DNA from: Nocardioides sp. SYSU D00038
GTDB taxonomy: Bacteria > Actinomycetota > Actinomycetes > Propionibacteriales > Nocardioidaceae
Length of the DNA stretch: 64,000 nt
Reading direction: 5' to 3'
Assembly: GCF_016924665.1 (NCBI RefSeq)
Contig: NZ_JAFFJT010000007.1
Span: 393,376-457,375, forward strand
The notes beneath the pieces were generated by a model, which saw nothing but the letters and a program-made list of their open reading frames with translations, was not told where the DNA came from and did no database searches. Of this stretch, positions 1 through 9,069 are shown piece by piece; the stretch's first letter is position 1, and every line of letters starts with the position of its first letter. A program made the position numbers and the translations under genes.

Positions 1-1027
1 TCACGCCGCCGCCGATCACGATGAGATCGGGGTTGAAGAACGAGACCAGGCTGGCGAGCACCTGCCCGATCCGGCGACCGCTGTCGCGGATCAGCTGGAC
101 GGCGTGCGGATCGCCTTGTGACACAGCGGTTCCGACGTCGGCGGCGGTGAGCACGCCCTTGTCGGTGAGCAGCGAGGCGAGGATCTCGGAGCGGCCCGCC
201 TGGGCCGCCGCGGTGGCGTCCCGGGCGAGCGCAGCACCCCCGGCGAAGGCCTCCAGGCAGCCGGTGTTGCCGCAGGCGCAGGTGGGCCCGAAGTCGTCGA
301 CGCGGATGTGGCCGATGTCCCCGGCGCAGCCGTCGGCGCCCCGGTAGAGCTCGCCGTCGATGACGATGCCGCAGCCGATGCCGGTGCCGATCTTGACGTA
401 GAGGAAGTTGTGGGCGGTGCGGGCGACACCGGCGTGCTGCTCGCCGACCGCCATCACGTTGACGTCGTTGTCGAGCACGACGGGGCAGCCGAGCTCGCGG
501 GAGACCGCGTCGCGCACCGGGTAGCCGTCCCAGCCGGGCATGATCGGCGGGCTGACGGGCAGCCCCCGGTGGAAGTCGACCGGGCCCGGCACGCCGATGC
601 CGACGCCGACCAGCCGGTCGACGTCCGCCTCGGTCATCAGCTGGCGCGCGGTCCTGAGCGCGATCGCCAGCACCGCCTCGGGCCCCTGCTTGATGTCGCA
701 CGGCACCGCGCGGTGGGCCAGCACGCCGAGCCGACCGTCGGTCACCGCGACCGAGAGGCCGGTGGCCCCGACGTTGATGCCCGCGAACCGGATCGAGGCG
801 TCGAGGTCGACCATCGTGGAGCGCCGGCCGCCGCGCGAGGCCGCCGGTCCGGTCTCCTCGGCCAGCCCGAGCTCGCCGAGCCGGGCGACCTCGGCGGCCA
901 CCGTGGTGCGCGAGACCTCCAGCCGGTCAGCCAGCTGGGCCCGGGAGAGAGGCCCGGTGTCGCGCAGCAGCGCCAGGAGCCGGGCCTGGAGCGGGGTCTC
1001 GGCCCGTCCGGCGAGGGAATGCAGCAC
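1..1027 (-). CDS. ROK family transcriptional regulator/sugar kinase (3' end missing)
   Basis: The gene runs off the left edge, so only about 342 N-terminal residues are visible. Residues 10-65 form a winged helix-turn-helix, followed by a basic loop and the ROK actin-like ATPase fold. The ROK zinc motif CACGNTGC and the kinase signature around GIGCGIVIDG are present. ROK proteins with an N-terminal HTH are sugar-responsive repressors of the NagC/XylR type; those without it are glucokinases. The GTG start at 1027 has GGAGG seven bases upstream; a nearby ATG is in another frame. No sugar genes lie next to it here, so the operon it controls is probably to the left. Family assignment is firm; the ligand is unknown. 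Confidence 0.9.
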   Translation of the reverse strand, partial: MLHSLAGRAETPLQARLLALLRDTGPLSRAQLADRLEVSRTTVAAEVARLGELGLAEETGPAASRGGRRSTMVDLDASIRFAGINVGATGLSVAVTDGRLGVLAHRAVPCDIKQGPEAVLAIALRTARQLMTEADVDRLVGVGIGVPGPVDFHRGLPVSPPIMPGWDGYPVRDAVSRELGCPVVLDNDVNVMAVGEQHAGVARTAHNFLYVKIGTGIGCGIVIDGELYRGADGCAGDIGHIRVDDFGPTCACGNTGCLEAFAGGAALARDATAAAQAGRSEILASLLTDKGVLTAADVGTAVSQGDPHAVQLIRDSGRRIGQVLASLVSFFNPDLIVIGGGV

Positions 1028-1072
1028 GCGCGCATCCTCCCACGCGCTGCCAACGTCGCGCCCGACGCGCCG

Positions 1073-1768
1073 CTACTCGGCGGGCAGTCGTGCGGCGACC
1101 GCCGCGCCGAACGCGCGGTGCCCGTCCTCGGTGAGGTGGAGGCGGTCGTCGAGGTAGGACAGGTCGAGGTCGGTGGTGGAGACGTAGGCGACGCCGTGCT
1201 GCTCGCTGAGCTCGGCGAGCAGCGCGTCGATGCGGGGTACGCCGCGCGAGCGGCTCGGGGCGGCCGCTGGCCCGACGACGACGACCGGCGCGCCAGTGCC
1301 GTCGAGCACGCGGAGCAGGTCGCGGAAGCCCCGGGCGACCAGGCGCTCGGGCTGGTCGACGTCGTTGAGCCCGCCCTCCACCACGACCAGGCCGGCGCCG
1401 CCGGCGACCGCCGCGGCGGCTCGGGCCGCGAACGCGACCGCGGCGCCGCACGGGGAGGCGCCGGCGCTGAACCCGGAACCCGAGAAGCCGTCGACGTGCA
1501 CGCGGCCGGGCAGCTGCGAGGGCCACGAGCGCTCGGGGCGCTCGAGGCCAAGGCCCACCGACCAGGAGTCGCCGATCACCACGACCCGCTCGCCGGTGCC
1601 TACGTCGCGCTCCGCCCGCGTCGACGCCGCGGCCGCGAACCGCTCGCAGCGGTCGGCGTCCGCGCTGCTGGCCCGGCCGGCGAGGTGGAGCGAGAGCCCC
1701 GCGGCCACCACGACCAGGCACACGCCGACGAGCAGGCGGCGGCGCGCGGCCAGGACGGGGAGGAGCAC
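1073..1768 (-). CDS. SGNH/GDSL-type hydrolase, exported or membrane-anchored
   Basis: A 231-residue protein with a hydrophobic segment at residues 10-30, so it is probably anchored or secreted. The SGNH blocks are clear: GDSWS with nucleophile Ser68, the GLND block with Asn135, and the C-terminal DRLHLTEDGH with Asp208 and His211 as the other catalytic residues. The family hydrolyses ester bonds in lipids, acylated sugars or peptidoglycan O-acetyl groups. The substrate cannot be read from the sequence. The GTG start lacks a strong ribosome-binding site. It lies downstream of hflX on the same strand, with a gap of about 100 bases. Confidence 0.82.
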   Translation of the reverse strand: MLLPVLAARRRLLVGVCLVVVAAGLSLHLAGRASSADADRCERFAAAASTRAERDVGTGERVVVIGDSWSVGLGLERPERSWPSQLPGRVHVDGFSGSGFSAGASPCGAAVAFAARAAAAVAGGAGLVVVEGGLNDVDQPERLVARGFRDLLRVLDGTGAPVVVVGPAAAPSRSRGVPRIDALLAELSEQHGVAYVSTTDLDLSYLDDRLHLTEDGHRAFGAAVAARLPAE

Positions 1769-1866
1769 GGTGTCATTCTCGGTGGGGCGACCCTCGGGTC
1801 ACATGGCGAACATGGGGGATCCGGGGTGGCCCGATCGGGCCACCACCGGGGCGCGGGCTGCGCAGG

Positions 1867-3381
1867 TCAGACGGCGTACGCCGCCAGCTCGCCGGCCAGG
1901 CGCTCGGTGGCCCGCCCCGACACCACCGTGCCGTCGCCGGTGTGCTCGATCGACTCGATCTCGCCGTGCTGGTGGAGCTTGTCGATGAGGTCGCCGCGGT
2001 CGTAGGGCAGCAGCGCCTTGAACTCCACACCTGGGCGGGGCAGCTCGCCCTCGACCACGGCGAGCGCCTCGGCGATGCCCTCGCCGGTGCGGGCGCTGAC
2101 CACGACCGAGTGGGGCTCGCGCTGCCGCAGGCGGGCGATCACCATCGGGTCGGCCAGGTCGGCCTTGTTGATCACGACCAGCTCGGGCACCTCGGCGGCG
2201 CCGACCTCGGCGAACACCTCGCGCACCGCCGTGATCTGCCCCTCCGGGTCGGGGTGGGAGCCGTCGACGACGTGCAGGATCAGGTCGGCGTCGGCGACCT
2301 CCTCGAGGGTGGAGCGGAACGCCTCGACCAGCTGGTGGGGCAGGTGCCGCACGAATCCGACGGTGTCGCTCATCGTGTAGACGCGGCCGTCGGCGGTGGT
2401 GGTGCGGCGGGTGGTCGGGTCGAGCGTCGCGAAGAGGGCGTCCTCGACCAGGACGCCGGCGTCGGTGAGCCGGTTGAGCAGCGAGGACTTGCCGGCGTTG
2501 GTGTAGCCGGCGATCGCGACGGCCGGGATGGCGTTGCGCCGCCGCTCGGCGCGCTTGGTGTCGCGGGTGCCCTTCATCGCGGCGAGCTCGCGGCGCAGCT
2601 TGGCGATCTTGGTGTTGATCCGCCGTCGGTCGGTCTCGATCTTGGTCTCACCCGGACCGCGGCCGCCGATGCCGGCACCCGCGGCGACCCGGCCACCGGC
2701 CTGGCGGGACAGGTTGCCGCCCCAGCCGCGCAGCCGCTGCTTCATGTAGCTGAGCTGGGCGAGCTCGACCTGGGCCTGGCCCTCGCGGCTCTTGGCGTGC
2801 TGGGCGAAGATGTCGAGGATCAGCGCGGTGCGGTCGACGACCTTGACCTTGAGCCGGTCCTCGAGGTTGCGCAGCTGGCTGGGTGCGAGCTCTCCGTCGC
2901 AGATGACGGTGTCGGCGCCGCTGGCCTGGACGATCTCGGCGATCCCCTCCACCTTGCCGCGTCCGACGTACGTCGCGGGGTCGGGGGACTGCCGGCGCTG
3001 GTAGATCGCGTCGAGCACCTCCGAGCCGGCGGTCTCGGCGAGCAGGGCCAGCTCGGCCATGGAGTTTTCGGCGTCCTCGACGGTGCCGTCGGTCCAGACG
3101 CCGACCAGGACCACCCGCTCCAGCCGGAGCTGTCGGTACTCGACCTCGGTGATGTCCTCGAGCTCGGTGCGCAGGCTCGCGACCCGGCGGAGCTGGTGGC
3201 GCTCGGCGAGGTCCATCGCGCCGGTGGTGGGGTCGAGCTCGGGGTCCGGCGCGTCGAGGTCGGCGCCCGTCCCGGGGTCGTCGCCGGGGTCGTCGCCGGG
3301 GTCGTCGGCGTCGTCCCAGGCCGTGGTCTGCTCGAGCTCGTCGTCGAGGTCGAAGTGGGTGAGGTCGTGTGCGTTCGTCAT
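1867..3381 (-). CDS. hflX: GTPase HflX, ribosome-associated
   Basis: 504 residues. The N-terminal HflX domain (about 80-280) includes the glycine-rich GIGGRGPGETKIETDRRRI segment. The G domain follows with P-loop GYTNAGKS (292-299), G3 DTVGF (339-343), G4 NKAD (405-408) and G5 SA (429-430). HflX binds 50S and 70S particles and splits stalled or heat-damaged ribosomes. The ATG at 3381 is preceded by GGAAGG. Upstream in-frame codons lie inside the divergent kinase gene, so longer starts are unlikely. The first 55 residues are acidic and contain a DDPGDDPGDDPG run encoded by tandem 12-base repeats. Synteny with dapF, miaA and miaB is typical of Actinobacteria. Confidence 0.96.
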   Translation of the reverse strand: MTNAHDLTHFDLDDELEQTTAWDDADDPGDDPGDDPGTGADLDAPDPELDPTTGAMDLAERHQLRRVASLRTELEDITEVEYRQLRLERVVLVGVWTDGTVEDAENSMAELALLAETAGSEVLDAIYQRRQSPDPATYVGRGKVEGIAEIVQASGADTVICDGELAPSQLRNLEDRLKVKVVDRTALILDIFAQHAKSREGQAQVELAQLSYMKQRLRGWGGNLSRQAGGRVAAGAGIGGRGPGETKIETDRRRINTKIAKLRRELAAMKGTRDTKRAERRRNAIPAVAIAGYTNAGKSSLLNRLTDAGVLVEDALFATLDPTTRRTTTADGRVYTMSDTVGFVRHLPHQLVEAFRSTLEEVADADLILHVVDGSHPDPEGQITAVREVFAEVGAAEVPELVVINKADLADPMVIARLRQREPHSVVVSARTGEGIAEALAVVEGELPRPGVEFKALLPYDRGDLIDKLHQHGEIESIEHTGDGTVVSGRATERLAGELAAYAV

Positions 3382-3459
3382 ACGCCTTCCAGAGTAGGTT
3401 CTCCGGTTCAACACTGGCGAGTCCTTATCCATGCCCGACCCTGGTGGGAGGCTGACCGG

Positions 3460-4095
3460 GTGGACCCGATCCGGCTCTCCCCCGACGGTCGCGAGCTCGA
3501 CCCGCTGCTGGCCGCGTTCACCGGGCGGCTGCTGGGCGTCTCCGGTGCGCCGGGTGCCGGGAAGTCGACGCTGGCGGCCGAGCTCGCCCGCCGCACAGGC
3601 GCGGTCGTCGTGCCGATGGACGGGTTCCACCTCGCCGACGTCGAGCTGGTGCGCCGCGGGCTGCTCGACCGCAAGGGCGCCCCGGAGACCTTCGACGCGG
3701 CGGGGTACGCCGCGCTGCTCGCGCGGGTTCGGGTGGCCGACGAGGTCGTGATGGCGCCGGCGTTCGAGCGCGACCTCGAGCAGCCTCTCGCAGGGGCCAT
3801 CGCGGTCGACCCGGCCGCGCCGCTCGTGGTCACCGAGGGCAACTACCTGCTGCTCGACGAGGACCCCTGGCCCCGGGTGCACGCCCGCCTCGACGCGGTC
3901 TGGCACGTGGTGACCGAACCGGTCGTACGCCGCCGCCGGCTCCTCGCGCGCCACGTCGCCTCCGGCAAGTCCCCCGCCGCCGCCGAGCAGTGGGTCTCCC
4001 GGGTCGACGACCCCAACGCCGTCATCGTCGACGCCACCGCCTCCCGCGCCGACCTGGTGGTTGAGCTGACCTCCTGGGCGCCCTCGCCGGGATAG
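3460..4095 (+). CDS. Nucleoside/nucleotide kinase-like P-loop protein (pantothenate/uridine kinase superfamily)
   Basis: 211 residues. Walker A GAPGAGKST spans 29-37. It is followed by MDGFHL (53-58) and RKGAPETFD (71-79), the signature of the small-molecule kinases related to pantothenate kinase CoaA, uridine kinase and fructose-transport-associated kinases. The GTG start at 3460 has GGTGGGAGG eight bases upstream. The gene is divergent from hflX and ends at a TAG that is also the first base triplet of a hairpin. The phosphate acceptor is not determined by the sequence; pantothenate itself is less likely because canonical CoaA is longer. Confidence 0.85.
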   Translation: MDPIRLSPDGRELDPLLAAFTGRLLGVSGAPGAGKSTLAAELARRTGAVVVPMDGFHLADVELVRRGLLDRKGAPETFDAAGYAALLARVRVADEVVMAPAFERDLEQPLAGAIAVDPAAPLVVTEGNYLLLDEDPWPRVHARLDAVWHVVTEPVVRRRRLLARHVASGKSPAAAEQWVSRVDDPNAVIVDATASRADLVVELTSWAPSPG

Positions 4096-4152
4096 TCCCT
4101 GACGTTCTGGCCCCCTGGACGGCCGCCAAGGGGGCCACTTCGTCAGGGACTA
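4093..4152. terminator. Long hairpin after the kinase gene
   Basis: A perfect 12-base inverted repeat, TAGTCCCTGACG at 4093-4104 and CGTCAGGGACTA at 4141-4152, encloses a second pair TGGCCCCCT/AGGGGGCCA. The first base triplet of the left arm is the kinase stop codon. It sits between convergent genes. No U-tract is visible, as is usual in high-GC Actinobacteria. Confidence 0.6.
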
Positions 4153-4180
4153 CCGCTCCGAGCCGCACTCCCGGACGCGG

Positions 4181-4216
4181 ACGAGGCCCCGCTCCCCCGA
4201 GGGGGCGGGGCCTCGT
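4181..4216. terminator. Bidirectional GC-rich terminator hairpin
   Basis: ACGAGGCCCCGC at 4181-4192 pairs with GCGGGGCCTCGT at 4205-4216, extended by C/G runs across a tiny loop. It lies 16 bases beyond the stop of the minus-strand SDR gene, between convergent genes, so it can end both transcripts. Confidence 0.7.
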
Positions 4217-4232
4217 CGTACGTGGGTTCGCG

Positions 4233-5009
4233 CTACTTGGGGGGCATCCGGATGCCACCGTCGACGCGGATCACCTCGGCGTTCATGTAGCTGTTGGTGA
4301 TGCACTCGACGACCATGCTGGCCAGCTCGTCCGGGACGCCGAGGCGCTTGGGGAAGAGCACGCTCTCGCCGAGCTTGGCCTTGAACGCCTCGGAGTCGGG
4401 GCCCTCGCCGTAGATCGGGGTGTCGATCAGGCCGGGGGCCACGGTGTTGAGCCGGATGCCGGCCGCGGACAGGTCGCGGGCCACCGGCAGGGTCATGCCG
4501 ACGACACCGCCCTTCGACGCGGAGTACGACGCCTGGCCGATCTGGCCGTCGAAGGCCGCGACCGAGGCGAGGTTGACGATCGCGCCGCGCTGACCGTCGG
4601 CGTCCGGCTCGTTGCGGCTCATCACGCTGGCCGCCTGGCGGACGACGTCGAAGGTGCCGATCAGGTTGATCTGGATGACCTTGGTGAACGCCGCCAGGTC
4701 GTGGGCAGACTCGATCTGGCCGTCCCGACCGATGGTGCGCTGGGCCCAGCCGATGCCGGCGGAGTTCACGACCGCGCGCAGCGGGGCGATCTCGGCGGCG
4801 GCGTTGACCGCGGCGGTGATCTGGTCGGTGTCGGTGACGTCGACCTGGGCGAAGACGCCGCCGATCTCGTGGGCGAGCGCCTCACCCTTCTCGGCCTGCA
4901 GGTCGGCCACCACGACGACCGCGCCCCGGGCGGCGAGCTGGCGGGCGGCGGCGGCGCCGATGCCCGACGCGGCACCGGTGACGATGGCGGATGCTCCGTT
5001 GATGTCCAT
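4233..5009 (-). CDS. SDR family oxidoreductase, 3-hydroxyacyl-CoA dehydrogenase type
   Basis: 258 residues of a classical short-chain dehydrogenase. The cofactor loop TGAASGIG spans 11-18 and Asp36 favours NAD(H). The catalytic triad is Ser149, Tyr162 and Lys166 (YSASK). The inserted segment after NSAG and the VAPGLIDTP region resemble type II 3-hydroxyacyl-CoA dehydrogenases (HSD10-like), which act in fatty-acid or branched-chain oxidation. The ATG at 5009 gives the standard family N-terminus MDINGASAIVTG; an ATG 12 bases upstream is the alternative. No beta-oxidation genes are adjacent, so the substrate is inference. Confidence 0.85.
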   Translation of the reverse strand: MDINGASAIVTGAASGIGAAAARQLAARGAVVVVADLQAEKGEALAHEIGGVFAQVDVTDTDQITAAVNAAAEIAPLRAVVNSAGIGWAQRTIGRDGQIESAHDLAAFTKVIQINLIGTFDVVRQAASVMSRNEPDADGQRGAIVNLASVAAFDGQIGQASYSASKGGVVGMTLPVARDLSAAGIRLNTVAPGLIDTPIYGEGPDSEAFKAKLGESVLFPKRLGVPDELASMVVECITNSYMNAEVIRVDGGIRMPPK

Positions 5010-5084
5010 GCCCCGGAGCATAGGCGACCGAGACAGCGGCACTGTCACGGTGCTGCGCCGGTGCGGGCGCGGTGCCGGGTGGGC

Positions 5085-5936
5085 CTAGAGCGAGGTCGTC
5101 CCGCTCGCGACGAGCACCGCCGGGCCGGTGAGCAGCACCCGGTCGTCGGCGGTCCAGGTGACCGTCAGGGTGCCGCCGGGGACGTCGACCCGGTACGCCA
5201 CGTCGCGCCCCGCTCGGTCGACGCCGTCGGCCAGGGCGGCGGCGACCATCACCGCGCACGCGCCGGTGCCGCACGACCGGGTCTCGCCCGAGCCGCGCTC
5301 GTGCACCCGGAAGGCCACGTGCCGCTCCCCCACCGGCAGCACGAACTCCACGTTCACGCCGTCGGGGTAGACCGCGGGGTCGTGGCGTGGCGGTTCGAGG
5401 AGCGGACCGGCGTCGTCGAGGGAGGAGACGAACGCGACGGCGTGGGGGTTGCCCATGTCGACGTGGCGGGCCGCCCAGGTCACCTCGCCCACGCCGACGG
5501 TGGTGTCGCCGAGCACCTTCGGGGTGCCCATGTCGACGGTGGCCAGGTCGCCGTCGAAGGTGACGGTCTTGACGCCGTCGCGGGTGCCGATCGGCAGCGG
5601 CCGGTCCGCCGGGGCGAGGCCGGCGTCGACCAGGTGGCGGGCGAAGACCCGGACCCCGTTGCCGCACATCTCCGAGACCGACCCGTCGGCGTTGCGGTAG
5701 TCCATGAACCACTCGCTCGCCGTGCCGCGCGAACCCTCCGAGCAGGCGAGCGCGTCGTACGACGCGGTGCGGATCACCCGGAGCACGCCGTCACCACCGA
5801 TGCCGGCCCGCCGGTCGCACAGGGCGGCGACCCGGCCGGGGTCGAGCTCGCCGTGCACCGTGCCGTCGTGGTCGGGCAGCAGCACGAAGTCGTTCTCGGT
5901 GCCGTGCCCCTTGAGGAACGCGTAGGCCTCAGCCAT
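5085..5936 (-). CDS. dapF: Diaminopimelate epimerase
   Basis: 283 residues, close to the usual length. The two catalytic cysteines sit in conserved contexts: Cys91 in EMCGNGVR and Cys222 in RSCGTGAC. The enzyme interconverts LL- and meso-diaminopimelate, giving the peptidoglycan precursor and the substrate for lysine synthesis. The start overlaps the last 8 bases of the upstream PPOX gene, which indicates translational coupling. Confidence 0.97.
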   Translation of the reverse strand: MAEAYAFLKGHGTENDFVLLPDHDGTVHGELDPGRVAALCDRRAGIGGDGVLRVIRTASYDALACSEGSRGTASEWFMDYRNADGSVSEMCGNGVRVFARHLVDAGLAPADRPLPIGTRDGVKTVTFDGDLATVDMGTPKVLGDTTVGVGEVTWAARHVDMGNPHAVAFVSSLDDAGPLLEPPRHDPAVYPDGVNVEFVLPVGERHVAFRVHERGSGETRSCGTGACAVMVAAALADGVDRAGRDVAYRVDVPGGTLTVTWTADDRVLLTGPAVLVASGTTSL

Positions 5937-6567
5937 AGAGGCCTCGCGCGTAGTTCTCGGGGCGGTAGTAGTCGTCGAGCTGCTCCAGGGTCATCCCGCT
6001 CGGCTCGACGCGCTGGGCCACCACGGCGCGGCGCGGCACCCGGCCCTCGGGGTCCCAGGTCTCCGGTCGCCACAGCCCCGAGCGCAGGAACGCCTTGGCG
6101 CAGTGGAAGAAGAGGTCCTCGATCTCGACCACCACCGCCAGCACCGGGCGGTGACCCTTGACCACCATCTCGTCGAAGAACGGCGCATCGCGGACCAGGC
6201 GTGCCCGGCCGTTGACGCGCAGGGTGTCGCCGCGGCCGGGGATGAAGAAGTTCAGCCCGACGTGGGGGTTGGCCAGGATGTTGCGGTAGCCGTCGGCCCG
6301 CCGGTTGCCCGGCCGCTCCGCCAGGGCGAGAGTGCGGTCGTCGATCACGTGCACCAGCCGACCCGCGGGGTCGCCCTTGGGCGAGGCGTCGCAGCTGCCG
6401 TCGGCGCCTGCGGTCGCCATCACGCAGAACGGCGACGCGGCGAGCCACTCGCGGTCGACGTCGAGCAGCGCCGGGCGCGACTTGGTGATCGCGCGCTCGT
6501 GGGGCTCGCCCAGCAGCTCGACGAGCTCGTCGACGCTGGTGATGGCGGTCCAGGCCTCGGTGGTCAC
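5929..6567 (-). CDS. FMN-dependent pyridoxamine 5'-phosphate oxidase-like flavoprotein (MSMEG_1061 type)
   Basis: 212 residues with the split-barrel flavin-binding fold. Characteristic stretches are SPKGDPAGRLVHVIDDRTL, RRADGYRNILANPHVGLNFF and RVNGRARLVRD. This subgroup binds FMN and is found in many actinobacteria; the physiological substrate is unknown. The GTG start at 6567 fits a leaderless transcript, because TACGCT lies exactly 6 bases upstream (6574-6579, minus strand) and leaves no room for a normal ribosome-binding site. dapF starts inside its 3' end. Confidence 0.85.
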   Translation of the reverse strand: MTTEAWTAITSVDELVELLGEPHERAITKSRPALLDVDREWLAASPFCVMATAGADGSCDASPKGDPAGRLVHVIDDRTLALAERPGNRRADGYRNILANPHVGLNFFIPGRGDTLRVNGRARLVRDAPFFDEMVVKGHRPVLAVVVEIEDLFFHCAKAFLRSGLWRPETWDPEGRVPRRAVVAQRVEPSGMTLEQLDDYYRPENYARGLYG

Positions 6568-6604
6568 CCCTCCAGCGTAGGTGGCACCGAGGCCCGGCCG
6601 CCTC

Positions 6605-8419
6605 TCAGTTCGGTTTGACGACCCGCGCCGAGCCGCCACCGCGACGGGTCGGCTCGGCGACGACGGTGAGCACGCCGCCCGGACCGATCTCGATCGCCGT
6701 CGCAGCGCCGATCTCGGCGGCGCTGGTGAACGCGTCACCGGCCGGCACCAGCGAGTGGCCGAACGGCGCGAGCGCGCCCTGCCAGGCCTCGATGAACGCC
6801 GGCTCGGCCGTCACGTCGGCGGTGTTGCGCTGCGAGGCCCGGGGCGCGGCCAGCGCCTGGGGCAGCGTCATGCCGAGGTCGAGCCGGTTGACCAGCGTCT
6901 GCAGCACCGTGGTGATGATCGTCGAGCCGCCGGGCGAGCCGAGGGCCAGCACCGGCCGGCCGTCCTTGACGACGATGGTCGGCGACATCGAGCTGCGCGG
7001 CCGCTTGCCGGGCTGGATCCGGTTGGGGTCGGCGGGGTCGTAGACGGTGGAGAAGTCGGTCAGCTCGTTGTTGAGCAGGAAGCCGCGGCCGGGCACCACG
7101 ATCCCCGACCCCCCGGTCTGCTCGATCGTGAGCGTGTACTCCACGACGTTGCCCCACTTGTCGGTGACGGTGAGGTTGGTCGTCTCGACGTTCTCGGTGT
7201 CGGGCGCAGCGCGTCCGGCGGCCTGCTCGGGGCAGGGACCGTCGCCGGGGGTGGCGTCGCCCGCGGCCACGGGCTTGGTGGCGGCCTGCTCCGGGTCGAG
7301 GGCGCAGGCCCGCTCCGCGCCGTAGGCGTCGGAGAGCAGGGCGGTCAGCGGCACCGACGTGAACGCCGGGTCGCCGACGTAGCGGCCCCGGTCGGCGAAG
7401 GCCAGCGCGCTCGCCTCGAGGTAGTGGTGGAGGGCCGCCGCCTGCGGCATCTCGCCGAGGTCGAACTGCTCGAGGATGTTGAGCGCCTCCGCGACGGTGG
7501 TGCCGCCGCTGGAGCTCGGCCGCATGCCGTAGACGTCGTGGCCGCGGTAGGTCGAGTGGGTCGGCGGCCGGTTGAGCGCGCGGTACTTCTCCAGGTCGGT
7601 GCGCATCATCCTGCCGACCGGCACCGGGAGGTCGGTCAGCCCGCTCCTGGGTGGGAACCGCGTGGCCCGGGCGATCTCCCGGGCGAGGTCTCCGCGGTAG
7701 AGCTCGCGGACGCCCTTGCGGGCCAGCAGCTCGTAGGTGCGGGCGAGGTTGGGGTTGCGGAAGCGCTCGCCGATGCGGGGCACGCCGTTGCGGCCGTTGA
7801 TCCGCAGGAAGGTGTTCCTGGTCGAGGTGAAGGTCTTGAACCGCTCGCGGTTGTCGATGGTCTGCTGGCGGAAGGTCTTGTCGACCACGAACCCGTTGCG
7901 GGCCAGCTTGGTCGCCGGCCTCAGCGCGCGCGGCAGCGACCAGGTGCCCCACTGGCGCAGCGCCTTGTCCCAGGTGGCCGGGGTGCCAGGCACGCCGACC
8001 GAGACGCCGCTGGTCACCAGGTCGGGCGTGAACGGGTAGGGCTTGCCGGTCGCGGGGTCGACGAACGCGTTGGCCCGCATCCGGGCCGGCGCGGTCTCGC
8101 GACCGTCGATCGTGTGCACCCGCTTGGTCTTGGCGTTGTAGAAGACGAAGTAGCCGCCTCCGCCGATGCCGGCGGAGAAGGGCTCGGTGACGCCGAGCGC
8201 GGCGGCCGCCGCGACCGCGGCGTCGACGGCGTTGCCGCCCTGCTTGAGCACGCTCTGCCCGACCTGCGAGGCGTAGGGGTCGACGGTGGCGATGCCGCCA
8301 CCCGTGCCGGTGCGGGTGGGCGCCTTGGGTGGCTGCGGCTCGGCCGCGGCCGGGGACTGGACGGCGGCGAGCGCACCCGCCGTGACGAGGAGCGCGATCG
8401 ACGCGCCGAGGACCTTCAT
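6605..8419 (-). CDS. ggt: Gamma-glutamyltransferase, secreted precursor
   Basis: 604 residues. A signal peptide of about 26 residues (ALLVTAGALAAVQSPAAAE) precedes the conserved large subunit. The autoproteolytic site and N-terminal nucleophile is Thr413 in VETTNLTV, after which the small subunit begins. GSPGGS (494-499) lies in the active site. The enzyme cleaves gamma-glutamyl bonds of glutathione-like compounds outside the membrane or transfers the glutamyl group. The ATG at 8419 has GGGAGGAAG directly upstream; a longer frame reaching 8494 has no signal peptide logic and is rejected. Confidence 0.95.
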   Translation of the reverse strand: MKVLGASIALLVTAGALAAVQSPAAAEPQPPKAPTRTGTGGGIATVDPYASQVGQSVLKQGGNAVDAAVAAAAALGVTEPFSAGIGGGGYFVFYNAKTKRVHTIDGRETAPARMRANAFVDPATGKPYPFTPDLVTSGVSVGVPGTPATWDKALRQWGTWSLPRALRPATKLARNGFVVDKTFRQQTIDNRERFKTFTSTRNTFLRINGRNGVPRIGERFRNPNLARTYELLARKGVRELYRGDLAREIARATRFPPRSGLTDLPVPVGRMMRTDLEKYRALNRPPTHSTYRGHDVYGMRPSSSGGTTVAEALNILEQFDLGEMPQAAALHHYLEASALAFADRGRYVGDPAFTSVPLTALLSDAYGAERACALDPEQAATKPVAAGDATPGDGPCPEQAAGRAAPDTENVETTNLTVTDKWGNVVEYTLTIEQTGGSGIVVPGRGFLLNNELTDFSTVYDPADPNRIQPGKRPRSSMSPTIVVKDGRPVLALGSPGGSTIITTVLQTLVNRLDLGMTLPQALAAPRASQRNTADVTAEPAFIEAWQGALAPFGHSLVPAGDAFTSAAEIGAATAIEIGPGGVLTVVAEPTRRGGGSARVVKPN

Positions 8420-8475
8420 GCTTCCTCCCGAGTGAGGTTGCCGGTGCGGACAACCTAACCCCTGGCGTCGACGGT

Positions 8476-8527
8476 GCGCACGGGTCAGGGGCACAGGTCA
8501 GGCGCACGGGTCAGGCGCACGGGTCAG
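8476..8527. repeat. Four tandem 13-bp repeats
   Basis: The unit GCGCACGGGTCAG occurs at 8476, 8489 (two changes), 8502 and 8515 without gaps. The last copy covers the TGA stop of the DHFR-like gene at 8524, so repeat number could change the end of that protein. The tract fills the gap between that gene and ggt. Confidence 0.9.
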
Positions 8528-9069
8528 GTGCGCGGACCGACCACGGCGTAGCGGGCGCAGGCGAAGTCGCCGTTGCGGGCCAGCTCGGTGAGCTTGAGGT
8601 CGAAGCGCCGGGGGAACAACGGCCGGCCGGCGCCGAGCGTGACGGGCGCGATCGAGACCACGACCTCGTCGAGCAGCCCGGCCTCGGCGAACTGGGCGGC
8701 GAGGTCGCCCCCGCCGACGACCCACACGTCCTTGCCGCCGGCCGCCTCCACCAGGTCGGCGTGCACCTGCTTCACCTCGCCCTGCGCGAACCGGACGTCG
8801 GCACCCTCGACCGTGCGCAGCCCCTCGGCGTGGGTCATCACCCAGGCCGGCATGGCGTACGCCCACGGCTCGCCCGACTCGGCGAGGTGGTCGAGCACCC
8901 ACTCGTACGTCGTGCGACCCATCACGATCGCGCCCACGCCGGCGATGAAGTCGTCGTAGCCGAACGGCCCGTCGGCCTCGACGTCCTGGACGAACAGCCA
9001 GTCGAGGGAGTCGTGCTCGTCGGCGAGGAAGCCGTCGAGGGTGGTGGCGGTGTAGAAGGTGGTCTTCAC
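8524..9069 (-). CDS. Dihydrofolate reductase-like (RibD C-terminal) family protein
   Basis: 181 residues of the DHFR/RibD-C fold. The family pattern is visible: TTLDGFLADEHDSLDWL near the start, IVMGRTTYEW, DVWVVGGGDLAAQF and IAPVTLGAGRPLF. Such stand-alone proteins are predicted NADPH-dependent reductases, often next to DinB or AraC-type regulators; their substrates are mostly unknown. The GTG start shares a GTGA overlap with the stop of the upstream regulator, so the two are co-translated. A relative lies divergently at 10148. Confidence 0.85.
   Translation of the reverse strand: MKTTFYTATTLDGFLADEHDSLDWLFVQDVEADGPFGYDDFIAGVGAIVMGRTTYEWVLDHLAESGEPWAYAMPAWVMTHAEGLRTVEGADVRFAQGEVKQVHADLVEAAGGKDVWVVGGGDLAAQFAEAGLLDEVVVSIAPVTLGAGRPLFPRRFDLKLTELARNGDFACARYAVVGPRT

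Noticed and set aside
1942..3459. Plus-strand frame opposite hflX that is continuous with the kinase gene
   Set aside because: The hflX strand carries the GTPase motifs, and the kinase has its own ribosome-binding site and start at 3460.
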